From contig UCJA01000004.1 in assembly GCA_900472675.1 (NCBI GenBank), positions 262,578 to 326,577 of the forward strand: a DNA stretch of 64,000 nt, in the 5' to 3' direction. Under the pieces are notes generated by a model. The model worked only from the letters and a program-made list of their open reading frames with translations. It made no database searches and was not told where the DNA came from. Below are positions 36,150-45,569 of the stretch, in pieces. Source of the DNA: Hyphomicrobiales bacterium. Its GTDB lineage: Bacteria; Pseudomonadota; Alphaproteobacteria; Rhizobiales; Rhizobiaceae. Numbering within the stretch: the first letter of the stretch is position 1; each line of letters begins with the position of its first letter. The position numbers were made by a program, and so were the translations under genes.

Positions 36150-37973
36150 ATGAAAATGCGAAATATCGCCATTATCGCACACGTCGACCATGGGAAAACC
36201 ACGCTCGTTGACGAAATCCTGAAGCAGTCCGGTTCCTTCCGCGACAATCAGCGCACCGTCGAGCGCATGATGGACAGCAACGATCTCGAAAAAGAACGCG
36301 GCATCACCATTCTCGCCAAGGCAACGTCGGTCGAGTGGAAGGGCGTGCGCATCAACATCGTCGACACCCCCGGCCACGCCGACTTCGGTGGCGAAGTGGA
36401 GCGTATCCTTTCGATGGTGGATGGCGCGATCGTTCTGGTCGACTCGTCTGAAGGCCCGATGCCGCAGACCAAGTTCGTGGTTTCCAAGGCGCTCAAGGTC
36501 GGTCTTCGCCCGATCGTCGCGATCAACAAGATCGACCGTCCGGACGGCCGCCACGAAGAAGTCATCAACGAAGTCTTCGACCTGTTCGCCAACCTGGATG
36601 CGACCGACGAACAGCTGGACTTCCCGATCCTCTACGGTTCGGGTCGCGATGGCTGGATGAACGTCAACCCGGAAGGCCCGAAGGACCAGGGCCTCGGCCC
36701 GCTGCTCGACCTGGTGCTGGAACACGTTCCGGAGCCGAGCGTCGGCGACGAAGACGGCGCTTTCCGCATGATCGGCACGCTTCTCGAAGCCAACCCCTTC
36801 CTCGGCCGCGTCATCACCGGCCGTATCCATTCCGGTTCGATCAAGCCGAACCAGTCCGTCAAGGTTCTCAGCCAGGACGGCAAGGTTGTCGAAACCGGCC
36901 GTATTTCCAAGATCCTCGCGTTCCGCGGCATCGAGCGCACGGCCATCGACGAAGCCCATGCGGGTGACATCGTTGCCATCGCCGGCCTGTCCAAGGGCAC
37001 GGTTGCCGACACGTTCTGCGATCCTTCGGTATCGGAAGCGCTGGAAGCCCAGCCGATCGATCCGCCGACCGTCACCATGTCCTTCCTCGTCAACGACAGC
37101 CCGCTCGCCGGCACCGAAGGCGACAAGGTCACTTCGCGCGTCATCCGCGACCGCCTGTTTAAGGAAGCCGAAGGCAACGTCGCGCTGAAGATCGAAGAGT
37201 CGGAAGGCAAGGATTCGTTCTACGTGTCCGGCCGCGGCGAATTGCAGCTGGCCGTCCTGATCGAAACCATGCGTCGCGAAGGCTTTGAGCTTGCCGTGTC
37301 GCGTCCGCGCGTCGTCATGCACAAGGATGAAGACGGCAAGGTCATGGAGCCGATCGAGGAAGTCGTGATCGACGTCGACGAAGAGCACTCCGGCGTGGTC
37401 GTGCAGAAGATGTCCGAGCGCAAGGCGGAACTCGCCGAGCTTCGTCCGTCCGGCGGAAGCCGCGTTCGCCTGAAGTTCTTTGCGCCGACCCGTGGCCTGA
37501 TCGGCTACCAGTCGGAACTTCTGACCGACACCCGCGGCACGGCGATCATGAACCGCCTGTTCCACGAATATCAGCCGTACAAGGGCGAGATCGGCGGCCG
37601 TACCAACGGCGTGCTTCTTTCCAACCAGTCGGGTGAAGCCGTCGCCTATGCGATGTTCAACCTGGAAGACCGCGGCCCGATGATCATCGAGCCAGGCGAG
37701 AAGGTCTATGCCGGCATGATCATCGGCATCCACTCGCGCGACAACGACCTCGAGGTCAACGTGTTGAAGGGCAAGCAGCTCACCAACATCCGTTCGGCCG
37801 GCAAGGACGAAGCCGTCCGCCTGACGCCGCCGATCCGCATGACGCTCGACCGCGCCCTGTCGTGGATCCAGGACGACGAGTTGATGGAAGTCACGCCGAA
37901 GAACATCCGTCTTCGCAAGACCTACCTCGACGCCAACGACCGCAAGCGTTTCGGCAAGGCAAAGATGGCCTGA
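36150..37973 (+). CDS. typA: Translational GTPase TypA/BipA
   Basis: A 607-residue ribosome-associated GTPase of the EF-G superfamily, involved in ribosome assembly and stress adaptation. G1 is AHVDHGKTT (about residues 9-17), the switch regions include [10 protein letters not shown]3 is DTPGHADFG and G4 is NKID. The TypA-specific C-terminal domain is present ([19 protein letters not shown]). The ATG at 36150 begins the conserved [15 protein letters not shown]; an upstream in-frame ATG at 36111 adds 13 non-conserved residues. A clean terminator follows. Confidence 0.96.
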   Translation: MKMRNIAIIAHVDHGKTTLVDEILKQSGSFRDNQRTVERMMDSNDLEKERGITILAKATSVEWKGVRINIVDTPGHADFGGEVERILSMVDGAIVLVDSSEGPMPQTKFVVSKALKVGLRPIVAINKIDRPDGRHEEVINEVFDLFANLDATDEQLDFPILYGSGRDGWMNVNPEGPKDQGLGPLLDLVLEHVPEPSVGDEDGAFRMIGTLLEANPFLGRVITGRIHSGSIKPNQSVKVLSQDGKVVETGRISKILAFRGIERTAIDEAHAGDIVAIAGLSKGTVADTFCDPSVSEALEAQPIDPPTVTMSFLVNDSPLAGTEGDKVTSRVIRDRLFKEAEGNVALKIEESEGKDSFYVSGRGELQLAVLIETMRREGFELAVSRPRVVMHKDEDGKVMEPIEEVVIDVDEEHSGVVVQKMSERKAELAELRPSGGSRVRLKFFAPTRGLIGYQSELLTDTRGTAIMNRLFHEYQPYKGEIGGRTNGVLLSNQSGEAVAYAMFNLEDRGPMIIEPGEKVYAGMIIGIHSRDNDLEVNVLKGKQLTNIRSAGKDEAVRLTPPIRMTLDRALSWIQDDELMEVTPKNIRLRKTYLDANDRKRFGKAKMA

Positions 37974-37999
37974 TCCAGGTCGATCGTCCTAATCTTTCA

Positions 38000-38028
38000 A
38001 ACCCCGGCAGCGATGCCGGGGTTTTTTG
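38000..38028 (+). terminator. Rho-independent terminator after typA
   Basis: A perfect 10-bp stem, AACCCCGGCA with TGCCGGGGTT, closes a GCGA tetraloop and runs into T6, 26 bases after the stop. Confidence 0.92.
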
Positions 38029-38061
38029 TTTCGTCGATTTCAATCGATCTTGTTCAGTTGG

Positions 38062-38076
38062 TTAAAATTCGATTAA
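38062..38076. promoter_or_regulatory. Exact TTAA-N7-TTAA (CtrA-type) site upstream of the GNAT gene
   Basis: TTAA (38062-38065), seven bases, TTAA (38073-38076). This is the full consensus bound by the cell-cycle regulator CtrA in alphaproteobacteria. It is about 97 bases before the acetyltransferase start. Confidence 0.45.
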
Positions 38077-38172
38077 TTGCGAAACATCATCCACAGGAGA
38101 AGTCTGTGGGCAATCGCGCCGGAGCTTGAATGGGGATGGTGGAGTGCCCGCGGCAGGACCTAAAGATACGTT

Positions 38173-38679
38173 ATGAAGACGTTGTCGATCGATGTCCGGC
38201 GGGCCGAGCCGCAAGATGCCCGCGCCATCTCCATGGCGCATCGGGAATCCTGGGGCCAGGCCTATGCCGGGATCATACCCCACAGGTCGCTGATCCAGAT
38301 GCTGGAGCGGCGCGGCGAGAGCTGGTGGCGCAAGGCGACCAGCGGACCGGCGACGCTGCTGGTGCTGGATGTGGCAGGCCAGATTGCCGGCTATGCCACG
38401 ATCGGCCTCAACCGCGCCAGGGCGCTGCCCTATGACGGCGAGATCTACGAGATCTACCTGCGGCCGGAATACCAGGGGATCGGGCTTGGGCGGAAGCTGT
38501 TCGGCGAAAGTCGTCGACTGCTGAAGTCGCTTGGATGCGAGGGCCTGGTGGTCTGGTGCCTGGAAGACAGCGAGCACGCCATGCGCTTCTTCAGCCGGCA
38601 TGGCGGCGAGGATCTGGCCGAGGGCGTGGAAGACTTCGGCGGCACGGACCTTCGAAAGATCGGCTTCGTCTGGCGATGA
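38173..38679 (+). CDS. GNAT family N-acetyltransferase
   Basis: A 168-residue acetyltransferase: VRRAEPQDARAISMAHRESW at the start, and the acetyl-CoA motif IYLRPEYQGIGLGRKLFGESR (QGIGLG loop), followed by the terminal CLEDSEHAMRFFSRHGG block. No feature in the sequence reveals the acceptor. It lies between typA and ppa with gaps on both sides, so it is probably transcribed alone, perhaps under the control of the CtrA-type site upstream. Confidence 0.85.
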   Translation: MKTLSIDVRRAEPQDARAISMAHRESWGQAYAGIIPHRSLIQMLERRGESWWRKATSGPATLLVLDVAGQIAGYATIGLNRARALPYDGEIYEIYLRPEYQGIGLGRKLFGESRRLLKSLGCEGLVVWCLEDSEHAMRFFSRHGGEDLAEGVEDFGGTDLRKIGFVWR

Positions 38680-38827
38680 CGGCCATCCCGGTCGCTGCGC
38701 TGGTGTCCCCGCGCCGGTCTGGCCGCAACCGGCTCAGCTAGCCTGTATCAAGGCCTATGGCGTGTTGCCTTGCCGCAGGATTCCCGCTATCGACGCATGA
38801 CCTCAATGAACCTTATCGGGGAAAAGA

Positions 38828-39364
38828 ATGCGTATCGATGCAATTTCCGTAGGCAAGAATCCGCCTGAAGACGTCAACGTCATCGTTGAAGTGCCGGTCG
38901 GCGGTCATCCGATCAAGTACGAGATGGACAAGGAAGCCGGCGCGCTCGTCGTCGACCGTTTCCTCTATACACCGATGACCTATCCGGGGAACTACGGCTT
39001 CGTGCCCCATACGCTTTCGGAAGACGGCGACCCGATCGACGTGCTGATCTGCAATACGCGTCCGCTCATTCCGGGCTGCGTCATCAACGTGCGCCCGATC
39101 GGCGTGATGGTGATGGAAGATGACGGCGGCAAGGACGAGAAGATCATCGCGGTGCCGGTTCCCAAGCTGACCCAGCGCTACGACAAGATCAAGAACTACA
39201 CCGACATGCCCGAGATCACGCTCAAGCAGATCGAGCACTTCTTCACGCACTACAAGGATCTGGAACCCGGCAAGTGGGTGAAGATCGAAGGCTGGAAGGA
39301 CGTGGACGTCGCCAAGCGGATGATCGTCGCGGCGATCGATCGCTTTCAGGCCACCAAGAAGTAA
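38828..39364 (+). CDS. ppa: Inorganic pyrophosphatase
   Basis: A 178-residue family I soluble pyrophosphatase that pulls biosynthetic reactions forward by hydrolysing PPi. The metal-binding signature EDGDPIDVL has Asp66, Asp68 and Asp71, and the earlier [20 protein letters not shown] with [11 protein letters not shown] blocks are canonical. The length is typical of bacterial hexameric enzymes. A bidirectional-looking hairpin separates it from the convergent yggT gene. Confidence 0.96.
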   Translation: MRIDAISVGKNPPEDVNVIVEVPVGGHPIKYEMDKEAGALVVDRFLYTPMTYPGNYGFVPHTLSEDGDPIDVLICNTRPLIPGCVINVRPIGVMVMEDDGGKDEKIIAVPVPKLTQRYDKIKNYTDMPEITLKQIEHFFTHYKDLEPGKWVKIEGWKDVDVAKRMIVAAIDRFQATKK

Positions 39365-39399
39365 TCAGCAGGCGCCCGGCAACTCCGGGCCTCAATATC

Positions 39400-39437
39400 A
39401 AATCCTCCGCGGCGGTAACCGGCGCGGAGGATTTTTT
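39400..39437 (+). terminator. Rho-independent terminator after ppa
   Basis: An 11-bp stem, AAATCCTCCGC with GCGGAGGATTT (39400-39410 and 39424-39434 by eye), is followed by a T tract. It lies between convergent genes and may also serve yggT weakly. Confidence 0.88.
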
Positions 39438-39456
39438 TATGCGCCGTAACGATGGA

Positions 39457-39747
39457 TCAGGCGAACATCGGGTAGATGCTCGTCCACATCAGCGACCGCA
39501 GGAAGAAGATCAGCAGCAGGACGATGATCGGGGAAAGGTCGATGCCGCCAAGATCCGGCATCACGCGGCGGATCGGCCGCAGGACCGGCTCCGTGACGTT
39601 GAACAGGAAGCGGCCGACCGCATCCACGAACTGGTTCCTGGAGTTGATGACGTTGAAGGCAAAGAGCCACGAGAAGATGGCGCTTGCGATCAGCACCCAG
39701 GTGTAAAGATTCAAGGCCAGATCGATGGTCTGAAACAGGGCGAGCAT
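39457..39747 (-). CDS. YggT family membrane protein
   Basis: A 96-residue protein with two transmembrane helices (about residues 8-30 and 70-92) separated by the family signature [23 protein letters not shown]. YggT proteins are widespread; roles in osmotic tolerance and in cell-division-related membrane processes have been suggested. The ATG read from 39747 is the only reasonable start. It converges with ppa. Confidence 0.9.
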   Translation of the reverse strand: MLALFQTIDLALNLYTWVLIASAIFSWLFAFNVINSRNQFVDAVGRFLFNVTEPVLRPIRRVMPDLGGIDLSPIIVLLLIFFLRSLMWTSIYPMFA

Positions 39748-39884
39748 TCACGTCTCCATTTCGTTGTTGACAGACATGTAGACATTGGGGAACTAACGGG
39801 CAAGTGCCGCCCCTGGCGTCATTGCAGCATGTTTAACGGCGCACGCTCCTTGGCGGTCGTCCTGCCTGGGTCGAAAGAGCCGCC

Positions 39885-41123
39885 ATGTCCATTCCCATCG
39901 CCGGTGACCGCTTCGCAGCCTTCCGGCATGTCCCCTATGCCCGTTTCTTCATGGCCCGGTTCTTTTCGGCCTTCGCGATCCAGATCGTCAGCGTTTCGGT
40001 CGGTTGGCAAATGTATGACGAGACCCGCAACCCGCTCTATCTCGGGCTGATCGGGCTCTTCCAGTTCCTGCCGTCGCTGCTTTTGATCCTGGTGACCGGA
40101 TCGGTTGCGGATCGCTACAACCGGCGCATGATCATGGCGGTCTGCATGGTCGTGGGCGGGATTTGTTCGGCGGCACTGCTGGCGCTGACGATCACCCACT
40201 CTTTTACGCCGTGGCTGGTGTTTTCGATCCTCGTCGTGTTCGGCATCGAACGCGCCTTCATGGGACCCGCGGTTCAATCGCTTGGCCCCAACCTGGTGCC
40301 GGAAGAAGATCTTCCCAATGCGGTCGCCTGGAACTCCTCCTCGTGGCAGACCGCATCGATCCTCGGCCCCGTGTTCGGCGGACTTCTCTACGGCGCGAGT
40401 TCGATCGCCGCCTATTCGGTCGCCTGCATTCTGATGGCGGTTGCCGCCGTCCTCGTGTTCATGATCCCGAAGCCGGCGCAGCGTACGCCGTCCTCCAAAG
40501 TCAGCTGGAACGAAATGCTGGCCGGTTTCCGCTTCATCGCCGGCGAGAAGATCGTGCTCGGTGCGATCTCGCTCGATCTGTTCGCGGTGCTTTTGGGTGG
40601 TGCCGTGGCGCTGATGCCGATCTTTGCGCGCGACGTCCTCGAGCTTGGCCCCTGGGGCCTCGGTCTGCTGCGTGCAGCGCCCGGCATCGGCGCGATCGGC
40701 GTTGCTGTCTGGCTCGCCTTCCATCCGATCCGGCATCATGCGGGCGTTGCGATGTTCATCGGCGTCGCGCTGTTCGGGCTCGGAACGCTGATCTTCGGTC
40801 TCTCGGCCACCCCATGGATCTCGATCGCGGCCCTTATGCTGATGGGCGCTTCCGACATGATCTCCGTCTATGTGCGCGAAACGTTGATTGCGCTCTGGAC
40901 GCCGGACGAGGTGCGCGGCCGCGTCAATGCGGTCAACATGGTGTTTGTTGGCGCCTCCAACGAGCTCGGCGAATTCCGGGCCGGCACCATGGCCTCGGTG
41001 TTCGGCGCAGTTCCTGCCGTCGTCATCGGCGGCGTGGGTACGCTGGCTGTCGCGGTGATCTGGGCGGCCTCATTCCCGAAGCTGCGGCGGATCGACAGCC
41101 TGGCTGCGCCAGAGCGGCCTTAA
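39885..41123 (+). CDS. MFS exporter, DHA3 / EntS-like
   Basis: A 412-residue major facilitator with about 11-12 helices. RFFSAFAIQIVSVSVGWQMYDETRNPLYLG at the N-terminus (seen in shorter parts) and the long GLIGLFQFLPSLLL helix resemble the DHA3 group that includes the enterobactin exporter EntS and macrolide pumps. The cytoplasmic A-loop motif GSVADRYNRRMIM is present. The exported compound is unknown, and there is no siderophore cluster next to it. It converges with the glutamine amidotransferase gene. Confidence 0.85.
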   Translation: MSIPIAGDRFAAFRHVPYARFFMARFFSAFAIQIVSVSVGWQMYDETRNPLYLGLIGLFQFLPSLLLILVTGSVADRYNRRMIMAVCMVVGGICSAALLALTITHSFTPWLVFSILVVFGIERAFMGPAVQSLGPNLVPEEDLPNAVAWNSSSWQTASILGPVFGGLLYGASSIAAYSVACILMAVAAVLVFMIPKPAQRTPSSKVSWNEMLAGFRFIAGEKIVLGAISLDLFAVLLGGAVALMPIFARDVLELGPWGLGLLRAAPGIGAIGVAVWLAFHPIRHHAGVAMFIGVALFGLGTLIFGLSATPWISIAALMLMGASDMISVYVRETLIALWTPDEVRGRVNAVNMVFVGASNELGEFRAGTMASVFGAVPAVVIGGVGTLAVAVIWAASFPKLRRIDSLAAPERP

Positions 41124-41138
41124 GGTCTTTCAACAGGA

Positions 41139-41900
41139 CTAAAGGACGGCCCGCTGCCTCGCGCTTGCCGGCTGCTCGACCTGCTGCTGGTCACCGAAGA
41201 CCAGGTCCAGGAAATTCCAGAGCCAGTCTTTGAGGGGCTGGTCGAAGATCATCCGGCCTTCGAGATGCTGCTGGCCCTTCTGGGCGTTCGGCATGATGAA
41301 GCGCTCTTCCCCATGCACCACCCAGCGCTGCATCATGGCGCGCGTCAGCTCCGCGTGGAACTGCAGGCCCCAGGCATTGTCGCCGCAGCGGATCGCCTGG
41401 TTGGGATAGATATCGCCTTCCGCCAGAAGCTTTGCGCCACGCGGCAGGTCAAACCCCTCGCTGTGGAAATGGTAGACCATCTTTGGCCAGGGCATGAGCA
41501 GGCGGCCGTGTTCGGTGGCGCGCAGCGGATACCAGCCGATTTCGGTCAGGTTGTCGCGGTGCGCGGCGACCTTGCCGCCGAGCTGGCGAACCATCATCTG
41601 TGCGCCCAGGCAGATGCCGAGATAAGGCTTGTTTTCCTTGAGCGGTACGCCGATCCAGTCGATCTCCGTCTTCACGAAGGGGTCAGGGTCATTGACGCTC
41701 ATCGGACCGCCGAAGATGACGGCGCCGGAATGGCCGACCAGTGTCGAGGGAAGGTTGTCGCCAAGCACCGGGCGGCGGATATCGAGCGGGAAACCCTTGT
41801 CGAGCAGCATCTGGCCGACGCGACCCGGGGAGGATCGCTCCTGGTGCAGCACGACCAGCACCGGCAGGTTTGCCGTCGGAAGAGTGGGTAGCATCAACAT
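41139..41900 (-). CDS. Class I glutamine amidotransferase domain protein
   Basis: A 253-residue GATase related to stand-alone GMP-synthase-like amidotransferases. The catalytic triad is visible: Cys97 in YLGICLGAQ, and His182/Glu184 in LQFHAELT. Proteins of this type can hydrolyse gamma-glutamyl compounds, but the substrate is unknown. The ATG read from 41900 is chosen; a second one lies two codons later. It starts 10 bases after the TerB-like gene and is probably the last gene of the hemC-hemD-mic60-hemY operon. Confidence 0.85.
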   Translation of the reverse strand: MLMLPTLPTANLPVLVVLHQERSSPGRVGQMLLDKGFPLDIRRPVLGDNLPSTLVGHSGAVIFGGPMSVNDPDPFVKTEIDWIGVPLKENKPYLGICLGAQMMVRQLGGKVAAHRDNLTEIGWYPLRATEHGRLLMPWPKMVYHFHSEGFDLPRGAKLLAEGDIYPNQAIRCGDNAWGLQFHAELTRAMMQRWVVHGEERFIMPNAQKGQQHLEGRMIFDQPLKDWLWNFLDLVFGDQQQVEQPASARQRAVL

Positions 41901-41910
41901 GAAAGTGTCC

Positions 41911-42408
41911 TTACTTCCCGGCTTGTTCGCCTCCCACGGCCATCTCCCCGACAGCAATAGCAGCGGCCGCCCGCTGGCGCTGCAGGACGCGATCGCGCGC
42001 CGAGACCCCTAAGAGATCGGCGATCCGCCAGATCACATGGTCTTCGATCTCGCTGCGCTCTCCATCGGCGTAGACGATGTCCCACAGTATGCCCAGGAGT
42101 TCGATGCGGTCGTCCTCGTTGACGAGATGGCGTCTGAGATCCGAGGTGAAGCGGTAGTAATCCACCGCCTCGCTGCCGGCATCATGTCCCGCATCGATCA
42201 GCTTCTTCAGGCGGTCGTCGCTGAGGTCATAGCGTTCGCGCAGGAGATCGCTGAACTTCTGGCGCTCCCTGTCCGAGATCGTGCCGTCAGCCTCCATGAC
42301 CTGGAAACAGAGCGCCACGAAGGCGACCCTGGGGTCGTCGGGCGCAAATTCCTGCGGCTGATGGGATGTGGTGAGTGTGTGGAGGAAGGCCTGAATTCGG
42401 TCTAGCAT
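41911..42408 (-). CDS. TerB family (tellurite-resistance-like) protein
   Basis: A 165-residue helical protein of the TerB/DjlA-like family. Two acidic, metal-binding-like repeats are visible: MEADGTISDRERQKF and VYADGERSEIEDHVIWRIADLLGV. Despite the family name, single TerB proteins are not evidence of tellurite resistance. The ATG read from 42408 (MLDRIQAFLHTL) is preferred over an extension of seven residues. It is 21 bases downstream of hemY; this association with hemY is recurrent in rhizobia as far as I recall. Confidence 0.87.
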   Translation of the reverse strand: MLDRIQAFLHTLTTSHQPQEFAPDDPRVAFVALCFQVMEADGTISDRERQKFSDLLRERYDLSDDRLKKLIDAGHDAGSEAVDYYRFTSDLRRHLVNEDDRIELLGILWDIVYADGERSEIEDHVIWRIADLLGVSARDRVLQRQRAAAAIAVGEMAVGGEQAGK

Positions 42409-42429
42409 TGCGTCCCCAGGCCCTCGCAC

Positions 42430-44079
42430 TCAGAAGAGCCGGAGCCTTGTTGCAGATTTTTCCGCGTGTTGATCTTTCACGCCAGGATCATCTGGTGCGT
42501 TTCCATAAAAGGGAACGGTAGGCTCCTTGTTTTCTTGCGATTTTAGCTCCTGCGGATTCACATTGGCAGCTGCTGGTGGTTTTGCTGCAACAGCGAGTTC
42601 GCGGTGCGGAATCTTCTGGGTCTCCACGGGGGTGAAGACTTCGGCTCCCGCAGCATGGACCGGAGGCTCCGGTGCTGCCTCAACCGGCTGCACCGGTGCT
42701 TGATGCGGCCGTGGTTCCTCGACCGCCACCGGCGGCAGGCTGGCGATGGCCTGGTCCGCAGCTGCCGAGCCTTCCTCGACCGGACCTTCGACCTGGCCGA
42801 AGGGCGCCTTCCACTCGAAGGCATCGATGCGGCCCGTCACCGGCGACACGGGCAGCCAGCGCTCCGAGACGAAGCCGTCGGCGACCCAGGAGGGGTCACG
42901 CGGCGCACGCAGGGCCTGCGCCATCCAGTGGCGGATGCGGCCCTGATCGCCAGTTTCGGCTTCCTCGATATCGGCCAGCAGGAGATATGCGGCCTCGCGC
43001 GGCGCCATGCGCGCGGCCGCTTCCGCCTTGGCGCGGGCCTTCTTCAGCTCGTGGGCATCAAGAGCGGCCTGGGCGACGGCCAGCAGGGATTCGACGTTGT
43101 TCGGCCTCAGCGCTTCCAGCCGATCGGCGCGCTTCAGGCGGTCGATGGTGCTGTCACCGCTGCGGGCCCGGACGTAGGCGCTGGCGATCTCCGGATGGGG
43201 CTTCAGCTTCCACACACCTTCGAGCACGGCCGCCGCCTTGCGGACATTGTCCTCGCGAAGATAGCTCTTGGCGGCAATCACGGCTGCCGGGACCAGATCC
43301 TTGGCGAGCTTGAGGGCTGCGTGCGCATCGTCACGGGCGCCCTTGGGGTCGCCTTCCAGGCGTTCGCTCGCCTTGGCGGTCAGAAGGACAGCGCGCCAGC
43401 GATCAGCCTGGGGCTTTTCGATGATATTGGCGGCCCGCTGCTGCTCGAGAAGGCGCACGGCATCTTCCCAGCGGCCGGACTGGCTGTGCGCTTCCAGCGT
43501 CGCCTGAGCTGCCCAGGGCAGGTAGGGCGCGTGCTCGACGGCCTTTTCGGCATATTGCCGGGCGGCTTCGTTGGCGCCCAGCCGGCGGGCTTCCATGTAG
43601 AGGCCGCGCAGGCCAAGTTCCCGGGTCTCCGGATCCTCGACCATCTCCTCGAACTTGCGGCGGGCATCGTCATGCCGGCCCTCGATAAGTGCGGTCTGGG
43701 CCTCCAGCAGGTGGATCAGGGGTTCCTGGTCGGAACTCAGCAGGCCGCGGGTGCGCAGGCTCATCTTGCGGGCGAGCAGCGCGTTGCCGGCACCGGCCGC
43801 AATCAGGCCGGTGGAAAGAGCCTGGTAGCCGCGGTCCCGCTTGCGCGAGCGGAAATAGCGGCGGACGGAATGCGGCGAGGTCCAGATGACGCCGATGACC
43901 CACCAGAGGAACATGACGGCAGCAACCAGAGCCACGACCAGGGTCGCGGCCACCATGATGCTGGTCTCGATGAGATGGTCCTGCCAGGTGATGGAGATGA
44001 GGCCTGGCCGGTCGGCGAGCCACGAGAAGCCCCAGCCCAGACCCAGAACGACGAGAAGGAACACAAACAGTCTGATCAT
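42430..44079 (-). CDS. hemY: HemY-type TPR membrane protein
   Basis: A 549-residue protein of the HemY N-terminal family (not the protoporphyrinogen oxidase of Bacillus). Two N-terminal transmembrane helices (about residues 2-20 and 42-68) precede a long TPR array (about residues 90-380), and the end is proline/alanine-rich and disordered. The family is linked to late heme synthesis in proteobacteria, with an unresolved role. The ATG read from 44079 starts the first helix; a longer upstream frame overlaps mic60. It is 14 bases after mic60. Confidence 0.9.
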   Translation of the reverse strand: MIRLFVFLLVVLGLGWGFSWLADRPGLISITWQDHLIETSIMVAATLVVALVAAVMFLWWVIGVIWTSPHSVRRYFRSRKRDRGYQALSTGLIAAGAGNALLARKMSLRTRGLLSSDQEPLIHLLEAQTALIEGRHDDARRKFEEMVEDPETRELGLRGLYMEARRLGANEAARQYAEKAVEHAPYLPWAAQATLEAHSQSGRWEDAVRLLEQQRAANIIEKPQADRWRAVLLTAKASERLEGDPKGARDDAHAALKLAKDLVPAAVIAAKSYLREDNVRKAAAVLEGVWKLKPHPEIASAYVRARSGDSTIDRLKRADRLEALRPNNVESLLAVAQAALDAHELKKARAKAEAAARMAPREAAYLLLADIEEAETGDQGRIRHWMAQALRAPRDPSWVADGFVSERWLPVSPVTGRIDAFEWKAPFGQVEGPVEEGSAAADQAIASLPPVAVEEPRPHQAPVQPVEAAPEPPVHAAGAEVFTPVETQKIPHRELAVAAKPPAAANVNPQELKSQENKEPTVPFYGNAPDDPGVKDQHAEKSATRLRLF

Positions 44080-44093
44080 CCGGTCTTCAATCC

Positions 44094-45482
44094 TCAGCCT
44101 TGGGTGCCAGCAACAGCGCGCGTCAGGGTTCCGTCCACGAGTGTCTCGACCTGCACGCGGGCATCGAGCTTGCGCTTGAACTCTTGCCCCTTGGCCTTTG
44201 CAGGCTCGGGCAGGGCGTCCCATTCGCGTGCAGCGGCGCTCAGATCGCCGTTGCGCAGGCCGTCTTCGATCCGGGCGATCCGGGCTTCGGGCGTGTCGCC
44301 CTCCACCTGGCCGACCTGGCGGACCTTGACGACGGAAAGCGCCGACGAAAACAGCCGTGCAGCCAAGCCCTGGGCGGGATCCGGCTGGGTCGATGCTTCC
44401 AGCATGGCATCGGCGACCTGCGCAAAGTCCTGCTGCAGCTGGGCACGCGAGGGCACGCCGGTTGCCGCGAAATCCTTGAGCTGGGCGGCTGCCGGATCGT
44501 CACCGGCGACATTGGCGAATGTCTGCAGTTCCGGTTCGAAGGAGCCGCCGCGATCGATCGCCGCCTTCAGGGCAGCCGCCGCGACCGCGCGGGCCATCTT
44601 TTCTTCCGGACCGCGGTCGTTCAGCCGGGTTTCGGCTTCGCCCAGGCGGCGGGTGAGGTCGGTGTTGCCGGCGGCCGTCGTCTCCGCGGTGGAGCGCAGG
44701 TCCTGGACCTGCTTGTCGAGGGCTGCAAGACGCTGCTGCATCTCATCCGAGGGACCGGAATTCTGCGCCTGTTGCTGGGCCTGCTCCAGTGCCTGGATGC
44801 GGCCAGCCATCACAGGATCGCCAGCCGGGCGCTGCTGCAGCGCCTGAATCTCCTGGCGCAGGGCATCGATGTCGGCTGCGACAGTGGAATTGTCTTCGGC
44901 CCGCTCGCCGGACACTGCGGGCAGGTAGCCGGCGTATTGCATGCTGCCGGCGAGAGCCAGGGCAACAATGCCGCCGACAATGCCGGATGCCATGAGGGCA
45001 GACAGCGAAGTAGTCGCGCGCCTGTTCTCGATTGGACGCGGTTCGGACCTGGTAGCGGATGCGGTTGCCGCCGGCTCCGGATCAAAACTTGCCGGTTCCG
45101 GCGTCCAGTCACTGCGCGTTTCCGGCGGTGCCTCCGCTTCCACGGGCGGCTTATCGGTGTCAGCAGGTGAGTCTACCGCGGGTGTCTCGGCCGGGGCCTC
45201 CACGGCGACCTCTTCCGCGCGGGTGGCGGGCGGTGCCTCCGGCGTGGCAGCAGCTGCCTGATAGGGCTCCTCAGCGGTGTCGTCGGGGCCTGTTTTCCGC
45301 ACGCCGTCGATACCGCTCTCGGTCGTCTTCAGGTCATCCGCCTTCAGGCTCTCGGTGATGGGCTTGTCGCTGTCATCGCTGCGAACAGGCTCGGATACGA
45401 CCTGCGATCCCTCGGCCGTCAGGTCGATCGTCACCGGTTGCTTGCCTGCCTTTGACCGGCGGGGTGGTTGTTCCTGTACCAT
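44094..45482 (-). CDS. Mitofilin / Mic60 family inner-membrane protein
   Basis: A 462-residue protein with the architecture of alphaproteobacterial Mic60: a long acidic, proline-rich N-terminal region (1-155), one transmembrane helix (about 159-185, SLSALMASGIVGGIVALALAG), a coiled coil (about 198-290) and a C-terminal mitofilin signature domain (about 385-455, RQVGQVEGDTPEARIARIEDGL onward in parts). Mic60 shapes mitochondrial cristae, and alphaproteobacterial homologues bend intracytoplasmic membranes. The gene sits between hemD and hemY, a known conserved context. Rhizobia lack obvious intracytoplasmic membranes, so its role here is open. Confidence 0.88.
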   Translation of the reverse strand: MVQEQPPRRSKAGKQPVTIDLTAEGSQVVSEPVRSDDSDKPITESLKADDLKTTESGIDGVRKTGPDDTAEEPYQAAAATPEAPPATRAEEVAVEAPAETPAVDSPADTDKPPVEAEAPPETRSDWTPEPASFDPEPAATASATRSEPRPIENRRATTSLSALMASGIVGGIVALALAGSMQYAGYLPAVSGERAEDNSTVAADIDALRQEIQALQQRPAGDPVMAGRIQALEQAQQQAQNSGPSDEMQQRLAALDKQVQDLRSTAETTAAGNTDLTRRLGEAETRLNDRGPEEKMARAVAAAALKAAIDRGGSFEPELQTFANVAGDDPAAAQLKDFAATGVPSRAQLQQDFAQVADAMLEASTQPDPAQGLAARLFSSALSVVKVRQVGQVEGDTPEARIARIEDGLRNGDLSAAAREWDALPEPAKAKGQEFKRKLDARVQVETLVDGTLTRAVAGTQG

Positions 45483-45569
45483 CTCGACCTCTTTCGCATC
45501 TGAACAGAGAAACTAGTGGGCGGCTTTGTGGAAAGAAAGGGGCGTTGCGCGTTTTGCTGCGCAGCGTGG

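Noticed and set aside
41911..42408. Tellurite resistance cluster suggested by the TerB-like protein
   Set aside because: No TerC, TerD or TerZ-type genes are nearby; single TerB proteins are common and the gene belongs to the heme operon.
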